A stretch of 57,023 nucleotides of DNA from Corallochytrium limacisporum (lineage: Eukaryota > Opisthokonta). The DNA is taken from NCBI GenBank assembly GCA_002811645.1, contig PDIP01000031.1, positions 143,497 through 200,519 on the forward strand, written 5' to 3'. Of the stretch, positions 1 to 8,895 are shown one piece after another; the first letter of the stretch is position 1; the number at the start of each line of letters is the position of its first letter. The translations under genes and the position numbers were made by a program. The notes beneath the pieces are model-generated. The model did no database searches, was not told where the DNA came from, and saw only the letters and a list, made by a program, of their open reading frames with translations.

Positions 1-610
1 TGGTTCAAGTCATGGTGGTAATAGATGCTCATATTTAATTTTTTTGTACGACTACGATGTGTTCAATGTCAAGCCAAAGTCAAAATAGTCCTTTTTTGAG
101 AGTAGCAGGGACTCTTCGTTTGAATCAGCTATTGAAATATTTTTTTATGATTGTTAAAAAGAGCAAAATATAATGAAATAGAATGGAATCAATATAAGTT
201 ATTATACAATCAAGATTAAAAAAGATCCTCGGGAGTCAAGTTTTTCGGAGTTTTGACCCTAACATACCAGACAGAGGGTGGTACTGCAGGATCTTTTCGC
301 TACTGAGAATTGCGCAGCCACTGTGGCCGACCATTACATCTGGTTGTTGTCAGCCTCCTTTCGAAATATGACAACCACGGAGTATGTCCAGACAGAGCGT
401 ACGGCTGGCCATTACTGCGACTGTGAAATGGTCCGCTCTTTGATTTTTTCAAGACGGGCTGCCCTGTCTCTGCTGGCGAAGGTATATTGGATTTACAACG
501 TCGATTACGCCCCCGGAATTGCAACCTGGATTCCTGTTTCGAAACCGTGATCAATCGCGACAAAATTTAGCAATAGTCTCTGCGTTATCTCGCTTGCAAA
601 AACTCTTACA
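1..610. other. Spacer upstream of MBF1, no gene seen
   Basis: The first 240 bases are AT-rich with T and A runs. The rest is of mixed composition. A 90-codon open frame (278-550) shows no recognisable motif and is probably chance. The stretch holds the MBF1 promoter; a pyrimidine-rich segment precedes the MBF1 ATG. No tRNA or repeat was seen. Confidence 0.5.
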
Positions 611-1042
611 ATGAACGTGAATCCTGACGCAAATGTTGGCTGGGACGAAGTCACCACCCTGCACAAGAAATCCACCGATCGCCCCCAAAAACTGAAGGGA
701 GATGTCGCTGTGCAAAAGGCCATGCGCAGCGGCGCTGCTGTCGAGACCTCACAGAAATTCGGAGCCGGAGGCAACCGTCAGAAGGGAACGGATTTGAACA
801 CTCTGAAACTCGACGAGGAGACGGAAAATTTCCACCACAAGCACGTTGAATTGAACTTCGGCAAACGTCTTCAGCAGGCACGTCTGGAGAAGAAGATGAC
901 CCAGAAGGACCTCGCAACAAAGATCAACGAGAAGCCCCAGATTGTGCAGGAGTACGAGAATGGAAAGGCCATCCCTAACAACCAGATTATTTCCAAGATG
1001 GAGCGTGCTTTGGGTGTGAAGTTGCGTGGAAAGAAGAAATAA
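611..1042 (+). CDS. MBF1: Multiprotein bridging factor 1
   Basis: MBF1 is a transcriptional coactivator that bridges bZIP activators and TBP; it also binds the ribosome and protects against frameshifting at collided ribosomes (family knowledge). The 143-residue product has the normal family length. The N-terminal MBF1 region (about 1-75) starts with the typical N-x-DWxxV-like segment, here NVGWDEVTTLHKK. A Cro/XRE helix-turn-helix (about 83-137) contains the conserved LQQARLEKKMTQKDLATKIN and YENGKAIPN segments, and the tail is basic (RGKKK). The start is the first ATG in frame and gives the usual N terminus. There is no intron. The gene converges on the F-box/WD40 gene, whose stop lies 141 bp away. 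Confidence 0.97.
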   Translation: MNVNPDANVGWDEVTTLHKKSTDRPQKLKGDVAVQKAMRSGAAVETSQKFGAGGNRQKGTDLNTLKLDEETENFHHKHVELNFGKRLQQARLEKKMTQKDLATKINEKPQIVQEYENGKAIPNNQIISKMERALGVKLRGKKK

Positions 1043-1183
1043 TTACGTTCTAGGTTAGGAATTGGTCCATGGTCTGATTGACTGACCTTTTATAGCGCTA
1101 TTAAACAAATTCACTATCCATTCAATGCATATTGTGATTCGCCAACTGAGCTCTATTGTATAGTTTAGTGATTGACACCATGC

Positions 1184-3547
1184 TTACTGATGCTGTGGCT
1201 GCCACATAGACCGCGAGAAGAAAGGATCCTCGTCGAATTCATCCGCAGGAGCTCGCTGCTGTGCCGCAGCCCGCATATTCATACGGAACTGACGCGCTCG
1301 GTGGTCATGGCCGTAGATGCCATTATAGTACCGACTAAACGCCCCTGTGCGGAACCATCGATCGTCCATGTTCTTCCAGTCACGGTACTGGCCCTTCATC
1401 GGCTTTCCAAACGCACAACTGCGTGGCTTCTTAACAGTGTCCGAGAATTTCTTCAGACTTTTTGTGGCCTGGTCAAAGTGCCAGCGCTCTTGGGCACGCA
1501 GCACGGCGGTGTCAGCTGCGAATCCGTGCGCCTTCCTTGACAGCGCAGACTCGCGTGACGGCGCAATAGTCGGATGATCGCGCGAGTCAAAGTCCAGGAA
1601 CCGCACAGTTTGCGATGTGGCGGCAAATAGGAACCGTCCGGAGAATTGAACCTTGTAGACACTGCTTTTCGAGTACTGTTCAATGTAGAACGATGTGGCC
1701 CAGGGGGACGGACCGAGGACTGCGCGTTGGTTTAGGAAGCGACTGTTAGTGCTGGAGCTTAGGCGTCGCAGGTCCAGAATCCGTACGCAGGCGTGCTGAC
1801 CCATGCCGACCGCAATATAAGGCTGATTTACCAAACCATGCACGGAATAGACCGGCACGTCTTCCGGCACATTTGCGAAAGCCGACGGCGTACGCTTATT
1901 GTTGCGGTCCCGTAGATCCCATAAGCACACGCGGGCATCGTAGGAGCCGGATATGCATAGGTTAGAGTCGAGCATGCAGAGATCGTAGCTGCTCATGCTC
2001 CGGAAGTTGCGTTCCGCAGCTTGGGCGGTCATGAGCCTTGCCTGTGGACCGGGCAAAGGCAGGTTAGTGGTGATAGGCACTGGAATGGGGGGCCGGGAGG
2101 GACCAGCGCGGTTCGGATCTCGGCTGTCCTCTGTTGATGGCAGGAACATATCCACTCGCGTGCGTGAGTCAGATTCCTTCAATGTGACGTAGCCTAGTTC
2201 GTTGACGACAGGTAGATCCTCCCGTGAGGCATCAATGATCATCACGGGCGTCATGTCGTTCTCCTTAGTGATCTTGTTACCATTGGTGCCGATCGCAATG
2301 TAGCCGTCCCGTTCCGGTAGGGCTTTGATCACTTTGACACGCCCACTAACCTCACGCGTGAGTTCAGCACAGCCACGCTCAATGTCATAGTCTTTGCGTA
2401 GTCTCTTCGCCATATGCTGCTCAGCCGACCCGCGGCTGGGTGATGGCGGGCGAGTGTTCTGGTCAAAGTACGGAGGCAGTGAATTGATCCAATTCTTGTC
2501 TACAATTACACTGCCTTGACGAGTACCGAGGCAAAGCAGCGGCGTGTGCTGTAACTGCGGCCGCACAATTTCTGTGCAGAGGACGCCGCCAGTTTGTACG
2601 TATTCAAACTTTGCCGCTGGTCTCTCGTACATGGAGTTGAACATGATCTTCGGAATATTACCCTCAATGCCACTACCGGAAATATAATTTCCACGTTTCG
2701 TTGGGAACTGGGCATAGCCCGGCCCATCGACATCGTAAGTGAGATCCCATATCCGCACCACACCGTCCATGTGACCAGCAGCTAGGAGAGTGTGGTTGTT
2801 GCCATCATCCCACAGATGGAATTTGCTCACATCTTCCCGTGTAGGTTGGTCGTCTGACAGAATGCGGTCCGGTACGTAATAGCCCTTGCGTCCATCCTCC
2901 TGCCACGCAATGCCACCCTTACGCATACGTCGCATCTGTTGGTCGGGTTGGTCCGGGTCGCTATTCTCGGGTGTCCGCGGCAGCCAAACCAAAATCTCTG
3001 GCCCGCGGCTGACTACCAAACAGGCTTTGTTCTGTAGGAATCCGAGGTCCGGCATCATGATCTGCTGAAAGTTGTACACTCTGTGCAAAATGGCGCGTGC
3101 AGTAGTAATGGCCATGTTCAGGTGCTTCCCCTGGTAGTAAGCGCCTTTTAAAGGCGCACTCTTGTGCATGCGATCTAACGCAGCCAGGTTCGGGGTGCTG
3201 TCAACAATGAAGGCCAAGTCTCTGAACGGTTCCAGTCCCCAACGCTGAATTGCTTGTGTTGGCTCCTGTGGGGGAATTGCCCCAGACACCATTAACTTTT
3301 CCCGCATGCTGGCCTCAACAGCTCGTTCAAACATGTCACGGTAGTTAAAACCGATTAGATACTTCCTGCTGATGTGGTTCATGGACTGCATCCATCGTGC
3401 TGAATGATTTGAGAGTTGATAAAGCCCTTTACTTACCTTGCAGAGCTCTAAGAGGTCCTTCCGAAGCAAGTACCCTGATATAATGTCAAAGACATCCTGC
3501 GGCAAGGTGTCCAGAGACGCCCGCTGATGGCTTGGCCTCTGTGCCAT
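1184..3547 (-). CDS. F-box and WD40-repeat protein
   Basis: The product has 787 residues. An F-box-like segment lies at about residues 12-58 (LPQDVFDIISGYLLRKDLLEL, then a conserved-looking W52), which would bind Skp1 in an SCF ubiquitin ligase. Beta-propeller blades can be recognised at about 253-269 (AAGHMDGVVRIWDL) and 550-572 (CISGSYDARVCLWDLRDR), so a C-terminal WD40 substrate-binding domain is likely; most other blades are too divergent to place by eye. Long charged linkers lie between blades. The order F-box then WD40 matches the FBXW/Pof class, but I cannot assign a named orthologue. The substrate is unknown. The start is an ATG directly before the F-box. The gene shares a 2-kb divergent spacer with the membrane-protein gene at 5558. 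Confidence 0.85.
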   Translation of the reverse strand: MAQRPSHQRASLDTLPQDVFDIISGYLLRKDLLELCKVSKGLYQLSNHSARWMQSMNHISRKYLIGFNYRDMFERAVEASMREKLMVSGAIPPQEPTQAIQRWGLEPFRDLAFIVDSTPNLAALDRMHKSAPLKGAYYQGKHLNMAITTARAILHRVYNFQQIMMPDLGFLQNKACLVVSRGPEILVWLPRTPENSDPDQPDQQMRRMRKGGIAWQEDGRKGYYVPDRILSDDQPTREDVSKFHLWDDGNNHTLLAAGHMDGVVRIWDLTYDVDGPGYAQFPTKRGNYISGSGIEGNIPKIMFNSMYERPAAKFEYVQTGGVLCTEIVRPQLQHTPLLCLGTRQGSVIVDKNWINSLPPYFDQNTRPPSPSRGSAEQHMAKRLRKDYDIERGCAELTREVSGRVKVIKALPERDGYIAIGTNGNKITKENDMTPVMIIDASREDLPVVNELGYVTLKESDSRTRVDMFLPSTEDSRDPNRAGPSRPPIPVPITTNLPLPGPQARLMTAQAAERNFRSMSSYDLCMLDSNLCISGSYDARVCLWDLRDRNNKRTPSAFANVPEDVPVYSVHGLVNQPYIAVGMGQHACVRILDLRRLSSSTNSRFLNQRAVLGPSPWATSFYIEQYSKSSVYKVQFSGRFLFAATSQTVRFLDFDSRDHPTIAPSRESALSRKAHGFAADTAVLRAQERWHFDQATKSLKKFSDTVKKPRSCAFGKPMKGQYRDWKNMDDRWFRTGAFSRYYNGIYGHDHRARQFRMNMRAAAQQRAPADEFDEDPFFSRSMWQPQHQ

Positions 3548-5557
3548 CCTCCTTCGTGTTCTTCTTTATATAATACCAAGGAACAGTCTTTCTACATCGT
3601 CTCTTTCAAAAAAGCTCCTGAATGCGAACAGTCCAAATTATATTCTAGTCGCCCGATTAGTTCTGGCTCTTGCGTCCTGTCGAAACCCGCTATTTCACTC
3701 CTTGGATTCCTCTACGCACCAGAGATTACACCGAAGACATTAGACAGATACTGTTCACGCACTATAATGAGTAAATCGTAATAAACACCTTCAACTACTC
3801 GTATCTTTTAATAATTACAGACACCGTGAAGCGAAGACCACAGGCACGGTCTCAGAAACGTTCGCCCCTGCACACCCTCAGTGCGCCCGCCCTACAAAAA
3901 TGGAAAGTCAGTGTGAAAAATGCGCCCCGCGCCAACTAACAGTACACCCCCCTTCGCCCGGTGGTACCCGTGGCATGTGTCCCTCGAACCCACCCGCTGT
4001 ACCCTAGCAAAACACCACAGTCGCTTTCCTTGCCCCCCTGAGAAACACACTCTGGTCCCGTCCCGTCAGCGAGTCAGCGCAATGAGCGAAACCCCCCCCC
4101 CCGGGGGTTTCCCTTATCCCCCTGTCTCAGGTGGGTAACGGAGTTTCTCATCAGCGATGGTTTTTCTTTCCTGCGCCCCCATCCTCGCAACTCCCCACTC
4201 TTCTCGCAAAACGGCCACCACCCATCTTCCCCCCCCTCCCCCCCGGGGGCCAACCATCCGCTCCCCGCCTTTTGGTACACAGAGAGTGTAAGTAAGTCCA
4301 GGTTTCCGTGCTTGGGCGCCCGTCCGGACCCTAAGGACTAAGGAAGCGAGGAGGTAGGAACACGAAGAAGGATGCAGGGTTGTGTCTTTCATACGAGGAG
4401 CCCTACGGGCCCACATAGTAAACGCCTTTCTGGACGGCGAATCTTATTCAGCACCGCGCACCCCGGACGACGTTACGCACACAGCCACCTCTCTCTTTCG
4501 CACACGGCTATCTACAAAACTAACTTTTGTGGCTGGTTTGGCCAAAGTGATTGCTGGCTCCCCAGGTTTCCGTAGAAGGACTGGTTTGAAAGATGCACCG
4601 TGTTGCGTCTGGAAAATTTCCACGTTCGCGTGAAGGTGCGCTGCCGCTACTTGCGAGCCCTGCGGAACAGCGCCGTTCAAAAGAAAGGAACGGGAAACCT
4701 ATCAAAGTGGCCAAAAAGGGGCCCCGCTGTCCCTAATCGCATCAGTCTCATCGTTCTAGCTTCGTCACAACTCTTTTCGAGAACGGTGATCAAACAGATG
4801 CCTGCGCGATGGTCGTTCACAGCATCGTAAAAGTGATCCCAGTGGTGGTTAAATAGCGAGGTACGTCGCGATATAGGTGCGATACGATGCGATGTTGATG
4901 CGGCGATTGGCGAAAAAAAAAGTCGATGATAGCCAAATACGCAGAGAATAAAAGCCAGAAAGGCGCGGCACCTCTTGGGGCAGGTAGGGGAGGGAATACC
5001 TGGTCTGGGCCGGAATCTACCCGGGTTGGGAGGAAGGGGAGGAGGAGGGGGAAGGAAGCAAAATTTCTCCAGCACGGTCCACGCTCATCCCTGGGCCCTT
5101 TTCCGTGCTCGACTTGTCCATTTTCCATTCCCTTAAGGTTTGACGTGGGCGACCAAGCCATTGTGAAGATTGACTATCGAAAACATACGGGAAGTGCTCA
5201 CCAGCGAGTCGTTAGGTGAGGAGCGACTTGTTTCCGCTGGCCCCGTCGGGACGCGCCCGGGGGGCGTTAGTGACAGCGGCGGGTCCTCCTCCCCCGGATA
5301 GCTTAAACAAGTGTAATCACGGACTGGAGTGCGAGTGTCTCGGCGGATTGGCAACCAGGTGGTGATGCCATCGACCAGGAACGTGCTTCTTGCACTGAAT
5401 AAGCGGAGTTCATTAACTGTCATATTCACGATCAGGTCCCCAAGGGACTACTAGTATGGGATAGCCCCGTACGCACGGGAAGTCGTAGGTTGTTGTCAAG
5501 GTATCGTACTTCTTAATTTATTGACTGCCCATAGGCATCTCACGTAGATCATCAAGT
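3548..5557. other. 2-kb divergent promoter spacer rich in C and G runs
   Basis: No gene is supported here. The spacer separates the divergent F-box/WD40 gene (-) and the FRAG1/DRAM-type gene (+). It contains a run of C followed by G at 4092-4107, a second C-rich/G-rich block at 4229-4249, a palindromic GCGCCCGGGGGGCG-type segment near 5253-5266, a purine-rich block (about 5025-5060) and a CATTCC hexamer at 5126-5131. Small overlapping open frames on both strands are low-complexity by-products of the C/G runs. Confidence 0.6.
4089..4110. repeat. Poly-C/poly-G fold-back
   Basis: AAA, eleven C, five G, TTT. The arms AAACCCCC and GGGGGTTT form a perfect inverted repeat around six extra C. It is one of about nine similar blocks in the spacers of this window. 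Confidence 0.6.
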
Positions 5558-6394
5558 ATGGCAACAACATGTTCAGTACAAGACAGTTGCATCGGCGGGA
5601 AAGAAGAGTTTTCCAATACACACACCATCATGTTGGTCCAGCGGTACCCTTTCCTCGCAAATCTACCAATCATCAGCACGGTCCTGTTCTTCTGCATCCT
5701 TGCTTTTTGCGTACTCTACGCTAGCTTCGGTCCGACTGAGTACGGCTACGGCGGCATTAGGTATCCATACATCAGTGATACTATCAAACATGATCCCACT
5801 TACACATTCTACTTGGTATCCATGAGTATTGTGACGATTATAGTGTTTGTGGGCAGCACTTGCTATGCACAACTGCTAAATTGCGAGGGCAAGCGTGTGT
5901 CGGCTGCGTTTATCATCGTTCTGAATGTACTGGCCATGCTTTCTGCCCTGCTCTTGGGAGGTTTCGATACTAATGATTACCCAACACTGCACGACATCTT
6001 TGCAACACTGTTCTTCGTTTTCATTCTGATCTGGACCATAGTAGTGACTTGGAATGTCTATCGTCTGGCCCAACCAAGGTTCAATGCCACCTATCAAAGC
6101 ATCTGGTACCGTGTCCGGATACCTAAATATTCATGCATTGTGTTCATTGTGGTGGGATTGATCATATATCTGCCTGTCGGTATCAGTTTAAGTTGCGAGG
6201 TTGAGCGTGACGAGAACAACGAGCCGGACTACACCGGCTGCTCCGGAGTTAACGAGATGCGAGCCATCACTCAGCAGATTACTGTGTTCTTCCTAATCGT
6301 CTTCCAGGCCACCACTTCGATGGAGCTGCGAGCAGTGGCAGGTATCAGCCGGCACGCAAAGTCCAAGAATGTTCCAGGAGGGGAACCTGTTTGA
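5558..6394 (+). CDS. FRAG1/DRAM/SFK1-family six-helix membrane protein
   Basis: The product has 278 residues and six probable membrane helices (about 36-57, 84-105, 114-134, 147-167, 190-211 and 236-257). After helix 1 comes GIRYPYISDT, the luminal/extracellular signature of the FRAG1/DRAM/Sfk1 family (PGAP2, DRAM1/2, yeast Sfk1, Cwh43 N-terminal half). An acidic Cys-containing loop (about 213-232) precedes helix 6, as in that family. Known members act in GPI-anchor lipid remodelling, plasma-membrane lipid regulation or autophagy; which role applies here cannot be told. An alternative start at Met25 (5630) would place the first helix closer to the N terminus, as in human DRAMs, so the first 24 residues are uncertain. 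No intron is seen. Confidence 0.8.
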   Translation: MATTCSVQDSCIGGKEEFSNTHTIMLVQRYPFLANLPIISTVLFFCILAFCVLYASFGPTEYGYGGIRYPYISDTIKHDPTYTFYLVSMSIVTIIVFVGSTCYAQLLNCEGKRVSAAFIIVLNVLAMLSALLLGGFDTNDYPTLHDIFATLFFVFILIWTIVVTWNVYRLAQPRFNATYQSIWYRVRIPKYSCIVFIVVGLIIYLPVGISLSCEVERDENNEPDYTGCSGVNEMRAITQQITVFFLIVFQATTSMELRAVAGISRHAKSKNVPGGEPV

Positions 6395-6862
6395 AAAGCT
6401 GCCCCGTTTGTACCCTTTTTTTTATCATAATTAGTTACCATCTTCTTCCAAAACCACCATCCACATATAGCATCAATACATTCACAGTGTCATCATCTAC
6501 TAAGGAACTGCAGCCATCAGTTTGTTCGCCACCATACGAAGTCATGCGCATTCGCTCGACGTCACCGCCACCCGGCCAGTCCACCCTCCCCCCCCAGAGG
6601 GGGGGGTGCGGGGATTGTACCGAGGCAGGGCGGGAAAGGATACAGCCCGGAATCAGTGTCTCTTCATGTCCAGAATGCGAGTTATCTGCTTAGCTATTTG
6701 ATGGGGACTTTAATCTGTTATAAAGACGGACTACATTCGTTAACTAAGCTCTGGATATACTATCACACGAAGATGATAATGTAAGGAACTAACGTATTAA
6801 TAGATCTATGAGAGCGAACCACACTCAAACGCACTCAGAGTACAAAACAATCACAACTTGAA
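6395..6862. other. Spacer between DRAM-like gene and ALG14
   Basis: It holds the 3' region of the upstream gene and the ALG14 promoter. The only structure seen is the C8-AGA-G8 hairpin at 6588-6606. The last 150 bases before the ALG14 ATG are AT-rich. No gene is supported. Confidence 0.55.
6588..6606. repeat. C8-AGA-G8 inverted repeat
   Basis: Eight C (6588-6595), AGA, then eight G (6599-6606) form a perfect hairpin with an 8-bp stem. It lies about 260 bp upstream of the ALG14 ATG. Confidence 0.7.
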
Positions 6863-7828
6863 ATGGTAGTGGAAGATCTGGATTTTTGGATCACCTCTGT
6901 GGTGTGTATCCTTGGTATGCTAGTGTTGATAGCTTGGAGGCTTGAGATCTGGCCGTTGTCTTCGCCACGGTCACGGCTGCGGTGTAGACACGGCACAGAG
7001 CGACGCATCTTGGTTGTACTCGGATCCGGAGGGCACACAACAGAGATGCTCAACGTTTTGGACCGCATGCCCCTCCTGTCGGGCGATAGATTTTGCCAGG
7101 ATATAATGGTGGATGCGCTCCACCGCCTGAGGTCGTATCATTTCACGTTTGTTTACGCTGCTGATGATCAGATGAGCGCACGAAAGGGCGAGGCATGGGT
7201 CGAACGCCATGCTCTCGGATCGTCACTGTACAAAGAATCGCACACAAACTTGCAGACCCCTCACGATCACAGCGCCAATGCTGGAGGCGCGGGCGGTACA
7301 GTGAACGTGCGGATCAGCGCGGATTTAATACCAATTCCTCGGGCGAGGGCAGTGCGACAGTCGTGGCTTACAGTACCTTTCACTGTGGCGTGGAGTCTCC
7401 TGTGTAGTGCAGGTACGGTGTACCGTTGTATCGTTCGGGACGGAGGTACGGATCTGGTACTGGTCAATGGGCCTGGCACCTGCGTGCCCGTAATGTGCTG
7501 GGCATATTTGTTCAAAGTGAGTATCTACTGCCGACTGTAAATTTGTTCAGCTTATGTCAGAGAATGCTAACCAATGATAACGTATGACTGTGGTTGTATT
7601 TTGTGTATTATGTTACAGAATATGCTCAAACTTTTCGGTCCGTTTCCATATCATGACGAAAACTCCGGTGTCCGCCTCGTCTTTCTGGAATCCATCTGCC
7701 GCACTGCGACTCTGTCACTGAGTGGGAAACTACTCCGGCCTTTCGTGGATACCTTTGTGGTGCAATGGCCTGCACTGCTTAAAGTTGCTCCCGGCAGCGT
7801 TTATTTTGGGGGCCCTGTGGTAATTTGA
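6863..7828 (+). CDS. ALG14: ALG14, membrane subunit of UDP-GlcNAc transferase (two exons)
   Basis: Alg14 anchors Alg13 to the ER membrane; together they add the second GlcNAc to dolichol-PP-GlcNAc in N-glycan assembly (family knowledge). Exons are 6863-7516 and 7619-7828, giving 287 residues. Seen: an N-terminal membrane helix (about 9-28), then the family signature LVVLGSGGHTTEML (GSGGHTTE at 54-61), DLVLVNGPGTCVP near the end of exon 1, and in exon 2 VFLESICRTATLSLSGKLL followed by QWPALL and YFGGPV at the C terminus, all typical of Alg14. Reading through the intron stops after 10 codons, so splicing is needed to obtain the conserved C-terminal part. An insert at about 120-150 (HDHSANAGGAGG) is low-complexity. 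Confidence 0.93.
7517..7618 (+). other. Spliceosomal intron of ALG14
   Basis: This 102-nt intron begins GTGAGT and ends TGTTACAG. A good branch-site candidate TGCTAAC is at 7565-7571. The phase is 0 (after the AAA codon). It is the only intron I can support firmly in this window. Confidence 0.88.
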
Positions 7829-7918
7829 ATACAATGCCTTCAGATCTATGCTAAAACTAGTATCAGTAACAGCTATACCATGCCTATCTTTGTGTGTCTA
7901 CGTGACTTTTCCGATCAA

Positions 7919-8461
7919 TCAATCCTTCCGATCCGGCACCCGTGAAGAAAGGCCAAGGAGTCCCGTCCAGTATGTGATCGATAGGACGGACTGCTCAGCC
8001 TCTGTCACTGCTGTTGATGGAGTCGTCGTGTTGCTCTTGATTTGCTCCACCTGCTTCATATGTTCTTCGGCTTTGTTCTTTTGTTCCTGGGGCTGCTGCT
8101 GCTGCTGTGGCTTCTCGTCTTCGTCTGCCGTATAATCTGGAATGTTTGTGTTCGGTTTCAGGGCCAAAAACATAAGTTGATCACCAATGAAAGCACTGGT
8201 GAACAGGACTGCTCCTGTGGCAAGATACTGGTTTCTATTCATATCGCTTGTAGTATATGTTCCCTTCGCCTCCTGCGATAGCCAGTTCACTTCTGTTTCA
8301 GTGAGTGGTTCCGCACCAGCATTTCCTTGAATGCACATTGATTTATTTTCTACCACTTCCTTGGTTTCGTCGAACCTGAAAGAAACGATTCCGATGTCGA
8401 AACACATGAACATAGTGACAAACTTGACGCTCAATGGAAGAGGCGCAGGTGACAAACACAT
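7919..8461 (-). CDS. Hypothetical small protein with one possible membrane helix
   Basis: I do not recognise this 180-codon frame. The likely real part begins at Met42 (8338) or just before it: an acidic segment, then a hydrophobic stretch (about 63-85, LATGAVLFTSAFIGDQLMFL) that could be a membrane helix, then a charged, Q-rich tail. The first 27-40 residues look unlike coding sequence. A 3' splice site (TTTCTTTCAG followed by GTTCGACGAAACC) lies just upstream of residue 29, so the true 5' exon may be separate and unresolved. The gene converges with ALG14 (90 bp between stops). The tail is compatible with a short organelle or ER membrane protein, but that is only an inference. Confidence 0.4.
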   Translation of the reverse strand: MCLSPAPLPLSVKFVTMFMCFDIGIVSFRFDETKEVVENKSMCIQGNAGAEPLTETEVNWLSQEAKGTYTTSDMNRNQYLATGAVLFTSAFIGDQLMFLALKPNTNIPDYTADEDEKPQQQQQPQEQKNKAEEHMKQVEQIKSNTTTPSTAVTEAEQSVLSITYWTGLLGLSSRVPDRKD

Positions 8462-8895
8462 TCTCCTCGTCTCCGCCCAGCTCTTTGACGGGGTGGGAGA
8501 AAGCGGGTGCGTGGGTGGGGGGTTTGGATTCCAATAGGTAACTCTCTCTCCCTTTTATTCCGCGGGTCCGGGTCGGGCGAAGGTGAACCCGGGCGCAGGC
8601 GGTTGTTGGGTGGATGGACCCAAAGGAACGCTCTGCGATCTGTCTGCGGTTGTCAAAGCTAGGTGACACCATATCTACGCATATCATCAAACCATGCTTA
8701 TACCATGTCCGATGTGTTATCGAGAGGCCTCCTAAGAAAAATGAATATTCAAGTTTAATCTGCTGCGTATCTATTGTAGGGCGGTCTAGATACCTAACCC
8801 GCGACAAGTATTTGTTCGATTTTGGTGTGTGTGGCCATGAACACGGCTGCCATGGTCAGGAATGTGGTTTTCAATATCAGGCATCCCAGGTCATT
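8462..8895. other. Spacer downstream of the Kin4-like kinase
   Basis: It contains the 3' region of the kinase gene and the 5' region of the small orphan. An open frame crossing it on the minus strand has no recognisable motif, though a short upstream exon of the orphan could lie here. Confidence 0.4.

Noticed and set aside
278-550. 90-codon frame upstream of MBF1
   Set aside because: Opposite strand is equally open and no motif is visible.
3982-3996. Minus-strand GGGTTCGAGG resembling a tRNA T-loop
   Set aside because: The flanking five bases do not pair as a T stem and no A box is present.
8343-8807. 154-codon minus-strand frame between the kinase and the orphan
   Set aside because: No motif; it overlaps the orphan in another frame. 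It might contain a small orphan exon but cannot be supported as a gene.
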